Assembly (NCBI GenBank): GCA_017612805.1
Contig: JAGAFD010000001.1
Location: forward strand, 1 to 51,603
Length of the DNA: 51,603 nt
Direction of reading: 5' to 3'
Origin: Bacilli bacterium
GTDB lineage: Bacteria > Bacillota_I > Bacilli_A > RF39 > UBA660
The translations under genes and the position numbers were made by a program. This document shows, piece after piece, positions 22,901 to 33,528 of this stretch; the stretch's first letter is position 1, and each line of letters begins with the position of its first letter. The notes under the pieces were generated by a model. The model had not been told where the DNA came from. It saw only the letters and a program-made list of their open reading frames with translations, and ran no database searches.

Positions 22901-25900
22901 TTGGCATACAAAGTAAAAAAATTTGGTGACCATCGAGAAAGAAGAAGTTTCTCAAAAATTAAAAACACCTTAGAATTAAACAACTTATTGGAGATTCAAA
23001 AGAAGTCATATCACGATTTCTTAGAAAATGGAATTAAGGAAATATTTGACGAAATATTTCCAATAGAAAGTTTCACTGGTAATATTTCACTAGAGTTTGG
23101 TGATTATTATTTTGATGAACCACGCTATACGATTAAGGAAGCAAAAGAACGTATGGTAAACTATGCTGCTCCTTTAAAAGTTCAAGCTCGTGTATTTATT
23201 CATGAAACCGGAGAAGTTAAAGAACAAGAAATCTTCTTAGGTGACATGCCTTTAATGACTGATGCTGGAACATTTATTATTAATGGCGCAGAACGTGTTA
23301 TCGTATCACAATTAGTAAGAAGTCCATCTATCTACTATAAACAAGAAATAGATAAGAATGGCCGTCATATTATTAGTTCTGAAGTTATCCCTAATAAAGG
23401 TACTTGGTTAGAATATGAAACAGACGCTCGTGATGTTTTATATGTACGTATTGATCGTACTAGAAAAGTTACAATTACAACTTTCTTAAGAGCTTTAGGT
23501 TTATCTAATGATGAAGACATTATTAGTGTTTTTGGTGAGAACCAATATATTTTAAATACTATTGAAAAAGATAGTACTAAAAATACTGATGAAGCTTTAA
23601 TTGAAATTTATGAAAAATTAAGACCAGGAGAACCAGCTACACTAGATTCTGCAAAGAACCAATTAGTAGTTAGATTCTTTGATTCATTCCGTTATGATTT
23701 AGCTAAAGTAGGTCGTTATAAATTTAATAAGAAATTAAATGTATTAGATCGTTTAGTAGACTGTACATTAGCTGAAGATATTAAAGACGGTAAAAAGATT
23801 GTTGCTAAAAAAGGTACTTTAGTAACTAAAGAAATATTAGAAGAATTAAGACCATTATTTGAAAAAGGTTATGGTGTTAAAGAAACTATTATTAATGAAG
23901 AATTAGATGAATATAATAAAATTCAAGAAGTTTTAGTATATGATAAGAAAGATGATAGCAAAATAGTTAAGATTATTGGTAATGATCAATCAATTACTGT
24001 TAAACGTTTAACTATTTCTGATGTATATGCATCAATATCTTATTACTTAAACTTACTTGATGGTATTGGATCATTTGATGAAATCGATAATTTAGGAAAT
24101 AGACGTATTCGTCAAGCCGGAGAATTAATTTCTAATCAATTTAGAACTGGTATTGCTCGTATGGAAAGAGTTATTAGAGAACGTATGACAACTCAAGAAA
24201 TTGATGCTGTTACACCTAAATCTTTAATTAACATTCGTCCAGTTACTGCTGCATTAAAAGAATTCTTTGGTTCATCTCAATTATCACAATTCATGGATCA
24301 AATTAACCCAATTGCTGAGTTAACTAATAAACGTCGTTTATCTTCTCTAGGTCCAGGCGGATTATCAAGAGAACGTGCTGGTATGGAAGTACGTGACGTT
24401 AACCCAAGTCACTATGGCCGTATTTGTCCAATTGAATCACCAGAAGGTCAAAATATCGGTTTAATTACATCACTTGCTAGTTATGCTAAAGTTAATGAAT
24501 ATGGTTTCTTAATGACTCCATATCGTAAAGCAGCTAATGGTGTTGTATCTGATGAAATCGTTTATTTAACTGCTGATGAAGAAAAAGATTTCTATATTTC
24601 TCAAGCATCTATCAATATTGATGCAAAAGGCAATATTTTAGATGATAAATGTATTGTTCGTTTAAACGATGATACGGTTATCGTTCCAAAAGAAAAAGTT
24701 AATTATGTCGACGTAAGTCCAAGTCAAGTAGTAGCTATTACTACAAGTTGTATTCCATTCCTTGACCATGATGATGCTCACCGTGCGTTAATGGGTGCGA
24801 ACATGCAACGTCAAGCAGTTCCGGTATTAAAACCAGAAGCTCCAATTGTTGGTACTGGTGTTGAATACATTGCTGCTCGTGATTCAGGTTCTACAATTGT
24901 TTGTAAAGCTGACGGTGTAGTTGAATATGCTGATGGATTGCGTATTGACGTTAAAACTGCTAAAGGAAAAGATACTTATTATTTAGCAAACTTTGAACGT
25001 TCAAATGCATCAAGTTGTATTAATCATCATCCAATTGTTAAAAAGGGTGATAGTGTTCATGTTGGTGAAGTTATTGCTGATGGACCAAGTTGTGAAAAAG
25101 GTGAGTTAGCTTTAGGTAAAAACTTAACGGTTGCCTTCATGACTTTTGATGGATATAACTATGAAGATGCCGTTGTATTAAACGAAAGATTAATTAAAGA
25201 TGATGTTTATACATCACTTCATATTGAACATTATGATATTGAATGTCGTGATACTAAATTAGGTCCAGAAGAATTTACAAGAGATATTCCAAATGTTGGT
25301 GATGAAGCTCGTAAAAACTTAGACGCTAATGGTATTATTCGTATCGGTACTGAAGTTAAAGAAGGCGATATTCTTGTTGGTAAAGTTACACCAAAAGGAG
25401 TTCAAGAATTAACTTCAGAAGAAAAATTATTACATGCTATCTTTGGTGAAAAAACTCGTGAAGTTAGAGATACATCACTTCGTGTTGAACATGGTGCTGA
25501 TGGTATTGTTCATGATGTTAAGATTTATACTAAAGAAAATAGTGATGAATTACCTGCTGGTGTTTCAAAACTAATTCGTGTATATATTATTCAAAAACGT
25601 AAAATCCAAATCGGTGATAAAATGTCTGGTCGTCATGGTAACAAAGGTGTTATCTCACTTATCTTACCTGAAGAAGACATGCCATACTTACCAGATGGTA
25701 CTCCAGTAGATATCGTATTAAACCCACAAGGTGTTCCATCTCGTATGAATATCGGACAAATCCTTGAATTACATTTAGGATATGCTGGTAAAAAATTAGG
25801 CGTTCATTATGCTACTCCAGTATTCGATGGTGCTTCAGTAGATGATATTAAAGCAGAAATGAAAGAAGCTGGTATTGAACCAGATGGTAAAACTGTTTTA

Positions 25901-26506
25901 TATGATGGACGTACTGGTGAACCATTCGAAAATCGTGTATCTGTTGGTGTAATGTATATGATCAAACTTGACCACATGGTTGATGATAAGTTACATGCTC
26001 GTGCAACTGGACCATATTCATTAGTTACTCAACAACCATTAGGTGGTAAAGCACAATTTGGTGGACAACGTTTCGGTGAAATGGAAGTTTGGGCTTTATA
26101 TGCATATGGTGCATCTCACGTATTACAAGAAATTATGACTATCAAGTCAGACGATGTAGTAGGTCGTGTAAAAGTATATGAAGCATTAGTTAAAGGTAAA
26201 ACTATTAATCAAGCTGGTATTCCTGAATCATTCCGTGTATTAATTAAAGAATTCCAAGCTTTAGGATTAAATGTTCAAATTATTAATAATAATGATGAAG
26301 TAGTAGATCTTAAAGATATGGAAGTGGACGATGAAGATAGTGGTGATGCTTTATCAATTGACGAAATCAATTTAGAAGGTAATGAACCTGCTCCAGTTCC
26401 AGATGATGTTGAAATCATGGATGATGATTCTGAATTTGATGATGATTTAGAAAGCCTTGAATTTCCAGGAGATATAGATGATATTGATGAGGAGGTTGAC
26501 TTATAA
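22901..26506 (+). CDS. rpoB: RNA polymerase beta subunit
   Basis: 1201 residues. The start is TTG 22901 after AGGGGTGA. All core blocks are present, including the rifampicin pocket [11 protein letters not shown] and the following [12 protein letters not shown]465 here equals M515 in E. coli, so Asn476 occupies the His526 position and Ile468 the Asn518 position. The C-terminus ends in an unusually acidic tail (about 1140-1201, mostly D and E). rplJ/rplL are not upstream; the gene follows a YbxB-like methyltransferase directly. rpoC starts at the last base of its stop codon, so the two are translationally coupled. Confidence 0.98.
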   Translation: MAYKVKKFGDHRERRSFSKIKNTLELNNLLEIQKKSYHDFLENGIKEIFDEIFPIESFTGNISLEFGDYYFDEPRYTIKEAKERMVNYAAPLKVQARVFIHETGEVKEQEIFLGDMPLMTDAGTFIINGAERVIVSQLVRSPSIYYKQEIDKNGRHIISSEVIPNKGTWLEYETDARDVLYVRIDRTRKVTITTFLRALGLSNDEDIISVFGENQYILNTIEKDSTKNTDEALIEIYEKLRPGEPATLDSAKNQLVVRFFDSFRYDLAKVGRYKFNKKLNVLDRLVDCTLAEDIKDGKKIVAKKGTLVTKEILEELRPLFEKGYGVKETIINEELDEYNKIQEVLVYDKKDDSKIVKIIGNDQSITVKRLTISDVYASISYYLNLLDGIGSFDEIDNLGNRRIRQAGELISNQFRTGIARMERVIRERMTTQEIDAVTPKSLINIRPVTAALKEFFGSSQLSQFMDQINPIAELTNKRRLSSLGPGGLSRERAGMEVRDVNPSHYGRICPIESPEGQNIGLITSLASYAKVNEYGFLMTPYRKAANGVVSDEIVYLTADEEKDFYISQASINIDAKGNILDDKCIVRLNDDTVIVPKEKVNYVDVSPSQVVAITTSCIPFLDHDDAHRALMGANMQRQAVPVLKPEAPIVGTGVEYIAARDSGSTIVCKADGVVEYADGLRIDVKTAKGKDTYYLANFERSNASSCINHHPIVKKGDSVHVGEVIADGPSCEKGELALGKNLTVAFMTFDGYNYEDAVVLNERLIKDDVYTSLHIEHYDIECRDTKLGPEEFTRDIPNVGDEARKNLDANGIIRIGTEVKEGDILVGKVTPKGVQELTSEEKLLHAIFGEKTREVRDTSLRVEHGADGIVHDVKIYTKENSDELPAGVSKLIRVYIIQKRKIQIGDKMSGRHGNKGVISLILPEEDMPYLPDGTPVDIVLNPQGVPSRMNIGQILELHLGYAGKKLGVHYATPVFDGASVDDIKAEMKEAGIEPDGKTVLYDGRTGEPFENRVSVGVMYMIKLDHMVDDKLHARATGPYSLVTQQPLGGKAQFGGQRFGEMEVWALYAYGASHVLQEIMTIKSDDVVGRVKVYEALVKGKTINQAGIPESFRVLIKEFQALGLNVQIINNNDEVVDLKDMEVDDEDSGDALSIDEINLEGNEPAPVPDDVEIMDDDSEFDDDLESLEFPGDIDDIDEEVDL

Positions 26507-29500
26507 TGATCGATGTAAATAATTTTAAAGGTATCAAAATAGGTATTGCTTCCCCAGACGATATTAGAAAATGGTCTTTTGGTGAAGTTAAAAAACCAGA
26601 AACAATTAATTATCGTACGTTAAAACCTGAAAGAGACGGTTTATTCTGTGAAAAGATTTTTGGCCCATCAAAAGACTATGAATGTTCTTGTGGAAAATAT
26701 AAAAGATTAAGATATAAAAATGTTGTATGTGATCGTTGTGGTGTTGAAGTTACAAGTTCTAAAGTTCGTCGTGAACGTATGGGACATATTGAACTTGCTT
26801 CACCATGTTCACATATTTGGTTCTTCAAAGGGGTTCCATCTAAGATGGGTCTAGTATTAGACATGAGCCCAAGAGAACTAGAAGAAGTATTATACTTTGT
26901 AAGTTATGTTGTTATTGATCCAGGAAAAGCTCCTCTTGAAAAGAAACAAACATTAAGTGATAAAGAATATCGTGCTTACTATGAAAAATATGGTAATTCA
27001 TTCCGTGTAGGTATGGGTGCTGAAGCTATCCAAGAATTATTAAAAGAAGTTGATATTGAAAAAGAACTTAATGAGTTAAGAAAAGAATTAGACGGTGCTA
27101 CTGGTCAAAAACGTATTCGTCTAGTTAAACGTCTAGACTGCTTAAATGCATTCCATGAATCTAACAATAGACCTGAATGGATGGTATTAAATGTATTACC
27201 TGTTATTCCACCAGATCTAAGACCAATGATTCAATTAGATGGTGGTCGTTTTGCAACATCTGATTTAAATGATTTATATCGAAGAATTATTAACCGTAAT
27301 AATCGTTTAAAGAAGTTAATTGAACTTAACGCTCCATCAATTATTGTTCAAAATGAAAAACGTATGTTACAAGAAGCTGTTGACTCATTATTTGATAATG
27401 GTCGTAGAGGTCGTTCAGTAACTGCAGCTGGTAACCGTCCATTAAAGAGTTTATCTTCAATGTTAAAAGGTAAACAAGGACGTTTCCGTCAAAACCTATT
27501 AGGTAAACGTGTTGACTATTCAGGACGTTCAGTTATCGTTGTTGGACCTAACTTAAAGATGTATCAATGTGGTATTCCAAAAGATATGGCTTTAGAGTTA
27601 TTTAAACCACACGTAATTCATGGCCTAGTAGAAAGAGAATTAGCGCATAATATTAAAGGTGCTAAAAAATTAATTGATAATAAAGACGATTGCATTTGGG
27701 ATGTTGTAGAAGATGTAATTACTGAACATCCAGTAATGTTAAACCGTGCTCCAACATTACATAGATTAGGTATTCAAGCATTCGAACCTAAACTAGTTGG
27801 TGGTAAAGCTATTAGATTACATCCATTAGTATGTACAGCCTTCAACGCTGACTTCGATGGTGACCAAATGGCTGTTCACGTACCTTTATCAGAAGAAGCT
27901 AAAGCTGAAGCTCGTATCTTAATGTTAGGTGCTAATAACATCTTACATCCAAAAGATGGTACTCCAATTGTTACACCATCACAAGATATGGTATTAGGTA
28001 ACTATTACTTAACAATTGAAGAAGCTGGCTTAGAACATGAAGGTAAAGTTTATAAGAATACTAATGAAGCATTAATGGCTTATGATCGTAAAGAAATTAC
28101 ACTACATACTCGTATTGCTATTCCTGCTCGTAGTTTCAAACATAAATTATTTACTGATGAACAAAAAGATAAATACTTAGTAACAACTGTTGGTAAAATT
28201 AAATTTAATGAAATTCTACCATATTCATTCCCATATGTAAGTGAACCAACGAGTGACAATATTGAAGGTGTTACTCCAGATCAATACTTCATTCCAATGG
28301 GAGAAAATATTCCAGAATACATTAAGAATATGCCTATTGTTAAACCATTCGATAAGAAATTCTTAAAGAAATTAATTGCTCAAGTATTTAAACGTTATAA
28401 AACTACTGAAACTTCAGTAATGCTTGATAAATTAAAAGATTTAGGTTTCAAATATTCAACTATTGCTGGTATTACCATTTCAATGACTGACGTAATTAGT
28501 ACTGATAAAAAAGATGAAATTGTTGCTAAAGCTCAAGAAAATGTTGATAAGATTAATAAACAATTCCAAAGAGGTTTAATTACTGACGAAGAACGTTATG
28601 TAAGTGTTTGTGATATTTGGAATAAAGCTACTAATGAAGTTGCATCTGAACTTGAAAAAATTAGTAGTACTGATACTAAGAATCCAGTATTCATTATGAT
28701 GAATTCTGGTGCCCGTGGATCTATCCAACAATTTAAACAATTAGCTGGTATGCGTGGATTAATGGGTAAACCAGATGGAACCATGGTAGAAGTTCCAATC
28801 ACTTCTAACTTCATGGAAGGTGAAACCGTAAACGAATTCTTCTTAAGTACTCATGGTGCTCGTAAAGGTGATACCGATACCGCATTACGTACTGCCGACT
28901 CTGGTTACTTAACTCGTCGTTTAGTTGATGTAGTTCAAGATATCATTGTTAAAGAAGATGATTGTGGTACAATTTCTGGTGTTGAAGTTTCTGACTTCAT
29001 TAATGATAAAGATGGTACATTAATCGAATCATTATATGAACGTATTGTTGGTCGTTTCGCAGCTCAAAAGATTGTTCATCCAGAAACTAAAGCAGTTTTA
29101 TGTGAAGCTGGTGAAATGATTACTGAAAATATCGCTAACAAGATTGTTAAAGCTGGTATTAAGAAAGTTGAAATTAGAAGTATCTTAACTTGTAAGACTA
29201 TCAATGGTGTATGTCAAAAATGTTATGGCCGCAACCTTGCAACTGGTAACTTAGTTGAAACTGGTGAAGCGGTAGGTATTATGGCTGCTCAATCAATTGG
29301 TGAACCTGGTACCCAATTAACCATGCGTACATTCCATACTGGTGGTATTGCTGGTGGAGAAGATATTACTCAAGGTTTACCAAGAGTTGAAGAATTATTC
29401 GAAGCTCGTAATCCTAAGAAGAAAGCTACAATTGCTGAAATTGCTGGTGAAGTTACGAAGATTGAAGAAGCTAATGGTAAACATAAAATTACTGTTACTA

Positions 29501-30204
29501 ATGATGTTGAGTCACGCGAACATATTACTAACTACAACATGAAAGTTAGAGTTAACATTGGTGATAAAGTAGTAGCTGGTGAAAAATTAACTGAAGGTGT
29601 TATTGCACCAAAAGAATTACTTGCTGTTACTGACCCAATTACTGCTCAAGAATATATTGTTAAGGAAATTCAATTAGCATATAAATCTCAAGGTGTTGAT
29701 ATCTCAGATAAACACGTTGAAGTTATTGTTAAACGTATGATTAACAAAGTTAAAATTCTTGATCCAGGAGATACTGATTTCGTAGAAGGTTTAAGTGTTT
29801 CATTAAGTGAATTTACACAACGTAATAAACCAGTAATCTTACGTGGTGGTGTACCTGCTAAAGCACTTCCTATCATGTTAGGTATTACTAAATCAAGTCT
29901 TGAAACTGATTCATTCTTATCAGCTGCATCATTCCAAGAAACAACTCGTGTATTAACTGATGCTGCTATTCGTGGAAAAGCTGATATGTTATCAGGATTA
30001 AAAGAAAATGTTATTATTGGTAAATTAATTCCAGCTGGTACTGGTTGTAAACAATATAATGACATTGAAATGATGTTACAAAAAGAATTCATGGGCGATG
30101 ATGCTTCTGAATTCTTAGAAGAAAAATTCATGGATGACGCTGATTTAAAATCTGATTTAGAAGAAATCAAAGAAGAATCTGATAATGAAGAAACTCAAGA
30201 GTAA
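26506..30204 (+). CDS. rpoC: RNA polymerase beta' subunit
   Basis: 1232 residues. Zinc-binding cysteines near residues 58-75 (C-S-C-G ... C-D-R-C-G); the catalytic N-A-D-F-D-G-D-Q-M (about 446-454) that holds the active-site magnesium; the trigger-loop region [12 protein letters not shown] (about 943-954); and the second zinc site C-K-T ... C-Q-K-C-Y-G. The C-terminus is acidic like that of RpoB. The ATG overlaps the rpoB stop (TAATG), and GAGGAGG lies upstream within rpoB. The last codons form one arm of the terminator. Confidence 0.98.
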   Translation: MIDVNNFKGIKIGIASPDDIRKWSFGEVKKPETINYRTLKPERDGLFCEKIFGPSKDYECSCGKYKRLRYKNVVCDRCGVEVTSSKVRRERMGHIELASPCSHIWFFKGVPSKMGLVLDMSPRELEEVLYFVSYVVIDPGKAPLEKKQTLSDKEYRAYYEKYGNSFRVGMGAEAIQELLKEVDIEKELNELRKELDGATGQKRIRLVKRLDCLNAFHESNNRPEWMVLNVLPVIPPDLRPMIQLDGGRFATSDLNDLYRRIINRNNRLKKLIELNAPSIIVQNEKRMLQEAVDSLFDNGRRGRSVTAAGNRPLKSLSSMLKGKQGRFRQNLLGKRVDYSGRSVIVVGPNLKMYQCGIPKDMALELFKPHVIHGLVERELAHNIKGAKKLIDNKDDCIWDVVEDVITEHPVMLNRAPTLHRLGIQAFEPKLVGGKAIRLHPLVCTAFNADFDGDQMAVHVPLSEEAKAEARILMLGANNILHPKDGTPIVTPSQDMVLGNYYLTIEEAGLEHEGKVYKNTNEALMAYDRKEITLHTRIAIPARSFKHKLFTDEQKDKYLVTTVGKIKFNEILPYSFPYVSEPTSDNIEGVTPDQYFIPMGENIPEYIKNMPIVKPFDKKFLKKLIAQVFKRYKTTETSVMLDKLKDLGFKYSTIAGITISMTDVISTDKKDEIVAKAQENVDKINKQFQRGLITDEERYVSVCDIWNKATNEVASELEKISSTDTKNPVFIMMNSGARGSIQQFKQLAGMRGLMGKPDGTMVEVPITSNFMEGETVNEFFLSTHGARKGDTDTALRTADSGYLTRRLVDVVQDIIVKEDDCGTISGVEVSDFINDKDGTLIESLYERIVGRFAAQKIVHPETKAVLCEAGEMITENIANKIVKAGIKKVEIRSILTCKTINGVCQKCYGRNLATGNLVETGEAVGIMAAQSIGEPGTQLTMRTFHTGGIAGGEDITQGLPRVEELFEARNPKKKATIAEIAGEVTKIEEANGKHKITVTNDVESREHITNYNMKVRVNIGDKVVAGEKLTEGVIAPKELLAVTDPITAQEYIVKEIQLAYKSQGVDISDKHVEVIVKRMINKVKILDPGDTDFVEGLSVSLSEFTQRNKPVILRGGVPAKALPIMLGITKSSLETDSFLSAASFQETTRVLTDAAIRGKADMLSGLKENVIIGKLIPAGTGCKQYNDIEMMLQKEFMGDDASEFLEEKFMDDADLKSDLEEIKEESDNEETQE

Positions 30205-30217
30205 TCTTGAGTTTTTC
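30191..30217 (+). terminator. terminator overlapping the end of rpoC
   Basis: AAACTCAAGA (30191-30200) and TCTTGAGTTT (30205-30214) form a perfect 10-bp stem around GTAA, followed by T's. The 5' arm encodes the last RpoC residues. The 3' arm contains TTGAGT, the -35 of the next promoter. Confidence 0.85.
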
Positions 30218-30235
30218 TTATATTTATGATATAAT
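30207..30235 (+). promoter_or_regulatory. strong promoter of a small + strand RNA
   Basis: TTGAGT (30207-30212), 17-nt spacer, TGATATAAT (30227-30235): a good -35, ideal spacing and a perfect extended -10. No ORF with an RBS follows before the terminator at 30318-30358. Confidence 0.8.
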
Positions 30236-30241
30236 GTATTT

Positions 30242-30358
30242 ATTGAAGGAAACTTCATAAAATAAATTTAGGAACATTTAGTTTAAAGCTGAATGCCTAC
30301 CTGTTTATTTGGTTTTTGGCATTTAATTAACCAAAAGATTAATTAAGTGCCTTTTTTT
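30242..30358 (+). ncRNA. small RNA, probable antisense antitoxin RNA
   Basis: About 117 nt from the predicted start (30242) to the T-run of an intrinsic terminator (GGCATTTAATTAACC, 30318-30332, pairing with GATTAATTAAGTGCC, 30337-30351, then T7). It contains no translated ORF. It is convergent with, and overlaps, the 3' end of the minus-strand ORF 30357-30446 and the rest of that mRNA's predicted 3' region. The segment 30268-30302 is the near-identical counterpart of the 5' leader of the minus-strand mRNA. This is the architecture of 3'-overlapping type I antitoxins such as RatA or SR4. Assignment by structure only. Confidence 0.55.
30318..30358 (+). terminator. terminator of the small + strand RNA
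   Basis: A 15-bp stem (30318-30332 with 30337-30351) with one mismatch and one G-U, loop AAAA, followed by T7 (30352-30358). On the minus strand no T-run follows, so it should terminate only the + strand RNA. Confidence 0.8.
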
Positions 30359-30446
30359 ATTTCAAAACTATTATCAAAGCAATAGTTAAGGATAAAATGA
30401 TAGTAATGAAATATAAAACTCTTATAATAAAAGTTTTTATGGTCAT
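30357..30446 (-). CDS. 29-residue hydrophobic peptide, putative type I toxin
   Basis: ATG at 30446 (minus strand), TAA at 30359-30357. 29 residues: a short M-T-I-K-T start, one continuous Ile/Leu-rich segment interrupted by R9 and by small Ser/Thr residues, and a C-terminal Lys. That is the size and shape of membrane toxins of the TxpA/Fst/holin-like kind. AAAGGAGG lies 9 nt upstream, a far stronger Shine-Dalgarno than most genes here have. That site is sequestered: ACCTCCT and AGGAGGT (30478-30484 and 30455-30461 on the complement) form a 7-bp stem. The stop codon overlaps the T-run of the convergent small RNA. No homologue is identified from memory. Confidence 0.6.
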   Translation of the reverse strand: MTIKTFIIRVLYFITIILSLTIALIIVLK

Positions 30447-30547
30447 TATATCAAACCTCCTTTCGTTATTTCAGGATAGGAGGTAGGCACAGAGCTACTA
30501 ATTGTTCCTAATAAAATTAATAGTAAAACTATGTTCGCAAAGCAATG

Positions 30548-30553
30548 ATTATA
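30548..30553 (-). promoter_or_regulatory. -10 box for the toxin mRNA
   Basis: TATAAT on the minus strand, giving a start near 30541 and a leader of about 95 nt before the toxin ATG. The -35 is weak (TTAAAA at 18-nt spacing). Confidence 0.5.
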
Positions 30554-30575
30554 CACCGGTTTTACGGTGCTTTTT
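30554..30575 (+). terminator. second + strand terminator
   Basis: CACCG (30554-30558), loop GTTTTA, CGGTG (30565-30569), then C and T5. It overlaps the toxin mRNA promoter and would shield the glycosyltransferase gene from read-through. Confidence 0.65.
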
Positions 30576-30667
30576 AACATTTATTATTGATAAATAAAAA
30601 TTGTATTATTACTTAAAATATGGTAAATTATTGATATAAAATATCTTATTTAGAGAGGAATTATCTT
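30576..30667 (+). promoter_or_regulatory. upstream region of the glycosyltransferase gene
   Basis: 92 nt, very AT-rich. Several TATAAA-like boxes (for example near 30634) are possible -10 elements, and AGAGAGGAA is the RBS. No single promoter can be chosen. Confidence 0.35.
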
Positions 30668-31507
30668 ATGAAATTAAATGCCGTTGTAATTAATTATAAT
30701 GACTATCAAAATACAATTAATTTTGTTAATACGATAGCTGCATATAATGTAGTTAATAAAATTATAATTGTTGATAATTTATCAACTGATGATTCCTTAA
30801 TTCATTTAAAAAAGTTGGATAATAAAAAAGTTCATGTTATTGCTAATCCCATTAATAGTGGTTATGGGGAAGGAATAAATATTGCTGCTCGTTATTTAAT
30901 TAATAATCGTATTGATGGTGTATTAATGGTTTGCAATACGGATATTGAAATAAAAGGTGAACTAGATTTAATGAAAATGATGGCTGAGTTTAATGACCAC
31001 AGTGTTGCGGTAGTAGCTCCCATTATTGATGAATTAGGTACCATGCGTTATGGTTTTAAAATTAATACGGTTAAAGAAGAAATCTTAATGTCATTACCAT
31101 TTGTATATGAAAAGAATTTAAAAAAATATCGTTTTTATGAAAGTTATAATCATTACGTTGATTGTATTATGGGATGTTTCTTTATGATTCGCTTAGATGT
31201 ACTTAAAAATATTGATTATTTTGATAGTAATATGTTTTTATATTATGAAGAAAATGTTTTAGGAATTAAATTAAAAAATTATGGTGCTAAATCTGCAGTA
31301 TGTCAAGATGTAGTGGTTAAACATAATCATTCTAAAACAATTGATAAGAGCGTTAATCGTATTAACAAATATAAATTATTAAAACAAAGTCAAAGATATT
31401 ATTTAAAACAATATTTAAATGCTAGTTGTTTTAGTTTGTTAATCTTTGATATGATTGTTTTATTCTTTAAACTGGGTTTAAGAATTAAATTACTTATAAA
31501 GAGGTGA
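30668..31507 (+). CDS. family 2 glycosyltransferase (rhamnosyltransferase-like)
   Basis: 279 residues, GT-A fold. The nucleotide-sugar site starts V-V-I-N-Y-N-D; V-D-N-L-S-T-D-D-S and N-x-G-Y-G-E-G-I-N follow; and the metal-binding motif is C-N-T-D-I-E (about 95-100). The C-terminal half includes M-G-C-F-F-M-I-R and D-S-N-M-F-L-Y-Y-E-E-N-V-L-G, the E-x-x-D-like catalytic region of WbbL-type rhamnosyl transferases, and ends with a basic hydrophobic membrane-associating segment. It likely adds a sugar to a cell-wall or surface glycan on the cytoplasmic face. It is 5 nt from miaB, so it is cotranscribed with it; no other glycan genes are near. Confidence 0.85.
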   Translation: MKLNAVVINYNDYQNTINFVNTIAAYNVVNKIIIVDNLSTDDSLIHLKKLDNKKVHVIANPINSGYGEGINIAARYLINNRIDGVLMVCNTDIEIKGELDLMKMMAEFNDHSVAVVAPIIDELGTMRYGFKINTVKEEILMSLPFVYEKNLKKYRFYESYNHYVDCIMGCFFMIRLDVLKNIDYFDSNMFLYYEENVLGIKLKNYGAKSAVCQDVVVKHNHSKTIDKSVNRINKYKLLKQSQRYYLKQYLNASCFSLLIFDMIVLFFKLGLRIKLLIKR

Positions 31508-31512
31508 GGTAA

Positions 31513-32919
31513 ATGCAATTACCAGATTTAAAAGAAGCACGTAAAAGAACTAATAATAAAGTAGATTATATATATGAAAATAAAAAAGTTGAAAAAGTAT
31601 TAAGTGGTAAGAAGTACTTTTTAAAAACTTATGGTTGCCAAATGAATGTCCATGATAGTGAAGAGATAGCGGGACGTTTAGAACGTCTTGGTTTAACTAA
31701 AACGGATAACATGGAAGATAGTGATGTAGTTATTTTAAATACTTGTGCGATTCGTGAAAATGCCCATGATAAGATGTTTGGTTTCTTAGGAAGATGTAAA
31801 CACTTAAAAGAAACTAAAAAGGATTTAATTATTGGTATTTGCGGTTGTATGGCTCAAGAAGCAAGTGTATGTGAGGAAATCATTAAAAAGCATCCATTTG
31901 TAAATATTGTTTTTGGAACTCATAACATTAATGAATTAGAAGAATTATTATTAAAAAATGATCATAAATTAGATATTAATGTATATAGTATTGAAGGGAA
32001 CGTTTATGAAAACATTCCGTATAGTAGAGACAGTAAAAAAACCGCTTGGGTAAATATCCAATATGGTTGTGATAAGTTCTGTACTTATTGTATTGTTCCT
32101 TATACTAGAGGAAAACAAAGATCAAGAAAAAGCCAAGATATTATTAACGAAGTAAAAGAATTGGTTGCTAACGGTTATTTAGAAGTAACCCTTTTAGGAC
32201 AAAATGTTAATGCTTATGGTAAGGATTTGGAAGATGAATTATCTTTTCCAGAATTATTACAATCGGTAAGTGATACTGGTATTAAAAGAATTTTCTTTGT
32301 AACTTCTCATCCTTGGGATTTTACTGATGAATTAATTGATGTTATTAAGAATAATGATAATATCATGCCTTACGTTCATCTACCACTACAAAGTGGAAAT
32401 GATCATATTTTAAAATTAATGGGTCGTAGATATACGAAAGAAGAATATTTAGAATTAGTTAAAAAGATTAAAGCTAATATCCCTAATGTTTGTTTAACAA
32501 CCGATATTATTGTTGGTTTCCCAGGTGAAACAGAAAGTGAATTTGCGGATACTTTAGAAGTAGTCGAAGAAGTTAAATATGATAGTGCCTTTACTTTTAT
32601 TTATTCACCACGTGTGGGAACTCCAGCTGCTTTAATGAAAGATAATGTAACTTTAAAAGAAAAAGAAGATCGCTTACAAAGATTAAATACTATTGTTAAT
32701 AAGTATGCTCTTATTAACAATCAAAAATATCAAGATAAAGTCGTTGAAGTGTTAGTATTAGGAGAAAGTGAAAAAGATCATGACAAAGTTTATGGTTATA
32801 CTAATACCATGAAATTAGTAAATGTTAATGCTCCTAAAGATGTTATCGGAAAGATTATTAACGTTAAAATTACTGATTGCAAAAGCTTTAGTTTAGATGG
32901 AGTAATTATTGATAAATAG
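31513..32919 (+). CDS. miaB: tRNA-2-methylthio-N6-dimethylallyladenosine synthase MiaB
   Basis: 468 residues. MTTase N-terminal domain with three cluster-binding cysteines (Y-G-C-Q-M-N about 43, N-T-C-A about 79, G-C-M about 113). The radical SAM motif C-D-K-F-C-T-Y-C (about 187-194) is followed by I-V-P-Y-T-R-G, and a TRAM domain fills the C-terminal 65 residues. This is the MiaB form rather than MtaB or RimO, judged from the N-terminal extension and the K-T-Y-G-C-Q-M-N-V-H-D-S-E block. It methylthiolates i6A37 in tRNAs reading UNN codons. GAGGTGAGG precedes the ATG. Confidence 0.95.
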   Translation: MQLPDLKEARKRTNNKVDYIYENKKVEKVLSGKKYFLKTYGCQMNVHDSEEIAGRLERLGLTKTDNMEDSDVVILNTCAIRENAHDKMFGFLGRCKHLKETKKDLIIGICGCMAQEASVCEEIIKKHPFVNIVFGTHNINELEELLLKNDHKLDINVYSIEGNVYENIPYSRDSKKTAWVNIQYGCDKFCTYCIVPYTRGKQRSRKSQDIINEVKELVANGYLEVTLLGQNVNAYGKDLEDELSFPELLQSVSDTGIKRIFFVTSHPWDFTDELIDVIKNNDNIMPYVHLPLQSGNDHILKLMGRRYTKEEYLELVKKIKANIPNVCLTTDIIVGFPGETESEFADTLEVVEEVKYDSAFTFIYSPRVGTPAALMKDNVTLKEKEDRLQRLNTIVNKYALINNQKYQDKVVEVLVLGESEKDHDKVYGYTNTMKLVNVNAPKDVIGKIINVKITDCKSFSLDGVIIDK

Positions 32920-32958
32920 AGGATCTTATTATATAATTATTACATAATAGGTGATGCT

Positions 32959-33528
32959 ATGAAAAAGCGATATCGTTATGGTTTAATCATTGTAATTATT
33001 TTATTAGTATTAACTACTAGTATTGGATCTACCTATAGTTTATGGGCTTTTCATCTTGAACAAACTGGTTCAAATAATGTGTCAACACCAACTTGTTTTG
33101 CTATTGATGTTGATAGTGCCGAAGATTTATATCTTACCGATGCTTATCCAATGAGTGATGCTGAAGGAATATTAACACAACCATATATCGCATCAATTAC
33201 TAATAATTGTAGTGGTGCAATGCCATTTAAAATGATTATTGAACAAACTAATAATGAATTAAGTAGTAATATTCGGATTAATTTAACGGGTTCTTATAAC
33301 CTTGCTGCTAGTGATTTATCAAACTATTATGACGCTAATATGGGTTATGTCTTAATAAGCAATACCATTCCGGCTAATAGTACTAAAACATTTTCACTAA
33401 GAATGTGGGTTAAAGATGGTAATCATGGAACCTCAACAACTAGCGATGGTACGGAAATTACCGGAACTAATATTAATAATAAAACATTTTCTGGAACAGT
33501 TAAGTTTATAGCACATACTAATTTTTAG
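32959..33528 (+). CDS. secreted surface protein with N-terminal signal, TasA/camelysin-like pattern
   Basis: 189 residues. Signal segment 6-26, then S-T-Y-S-L-W-A-F and Q-T-G-S-N-N-V, T-P-T-C-F, P-M-S-D-A-E-G and I-T-N-N-C-S-G. This block order recurs in secreted proteins of gut Firmicutes and loosely resembles TasA/camelysin-type beta-sandwich proteins. Two cysteines (in T-C-F and N-N-C) could pair. No sortase signal or C-terminal anchor. Its own -10 (TATAAT near 32931) and a terminator make it monocistronic. Function unknown; a fibre or coat component is possible. Confidence 0.6.
   Translation: MKKRYRYGLIIVIILLVLTTSIGSTYSLWAFHLEQTGSNNVSTPTCFAIDVDSAEDLYLTDAYPMSDAEGILTQPYIASITNNCSGAMPFKMIIEQTNNELSSNIRINLTGSYNLAASDLSNYYDANMGYVLISNTIPANSTKTFSLRMWVKDGNHGTSTTSDGTEITGTNINNKTFSGTVKFIAHTNF

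Larger units (their letters stand above)
30268..30511. repeat. inverted repeat flanking the toxin ORF
   Basis: The left copy (30268-30302) contains TTAGGAACA, TTAGT, AGCT and TGCCTACCT. The right copy (30481-30511) is its inverted version: AGGTAGGCA, AGCT, ACTAA and TGTTCCTAA. The minus-strand mRNA would thus carry complementary 5' and 3' ends able to close on each other around the ORF, while the + strand RNA starts with the same sequence as the mRNA leader. Confidence 0.7.

Noticed and set aside
29688-30170. 160-codon open frame opposite rpoC
   Set aside because: Shadow of a highly conserved coding region. It has no RBS and no recognisable protein pattern.
30478-30484. AGGAGG on the + strand as an RBS
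   Set aside because: No start codon follows at a suitable distance. It is the complement of the sequence masking the toxin SD.
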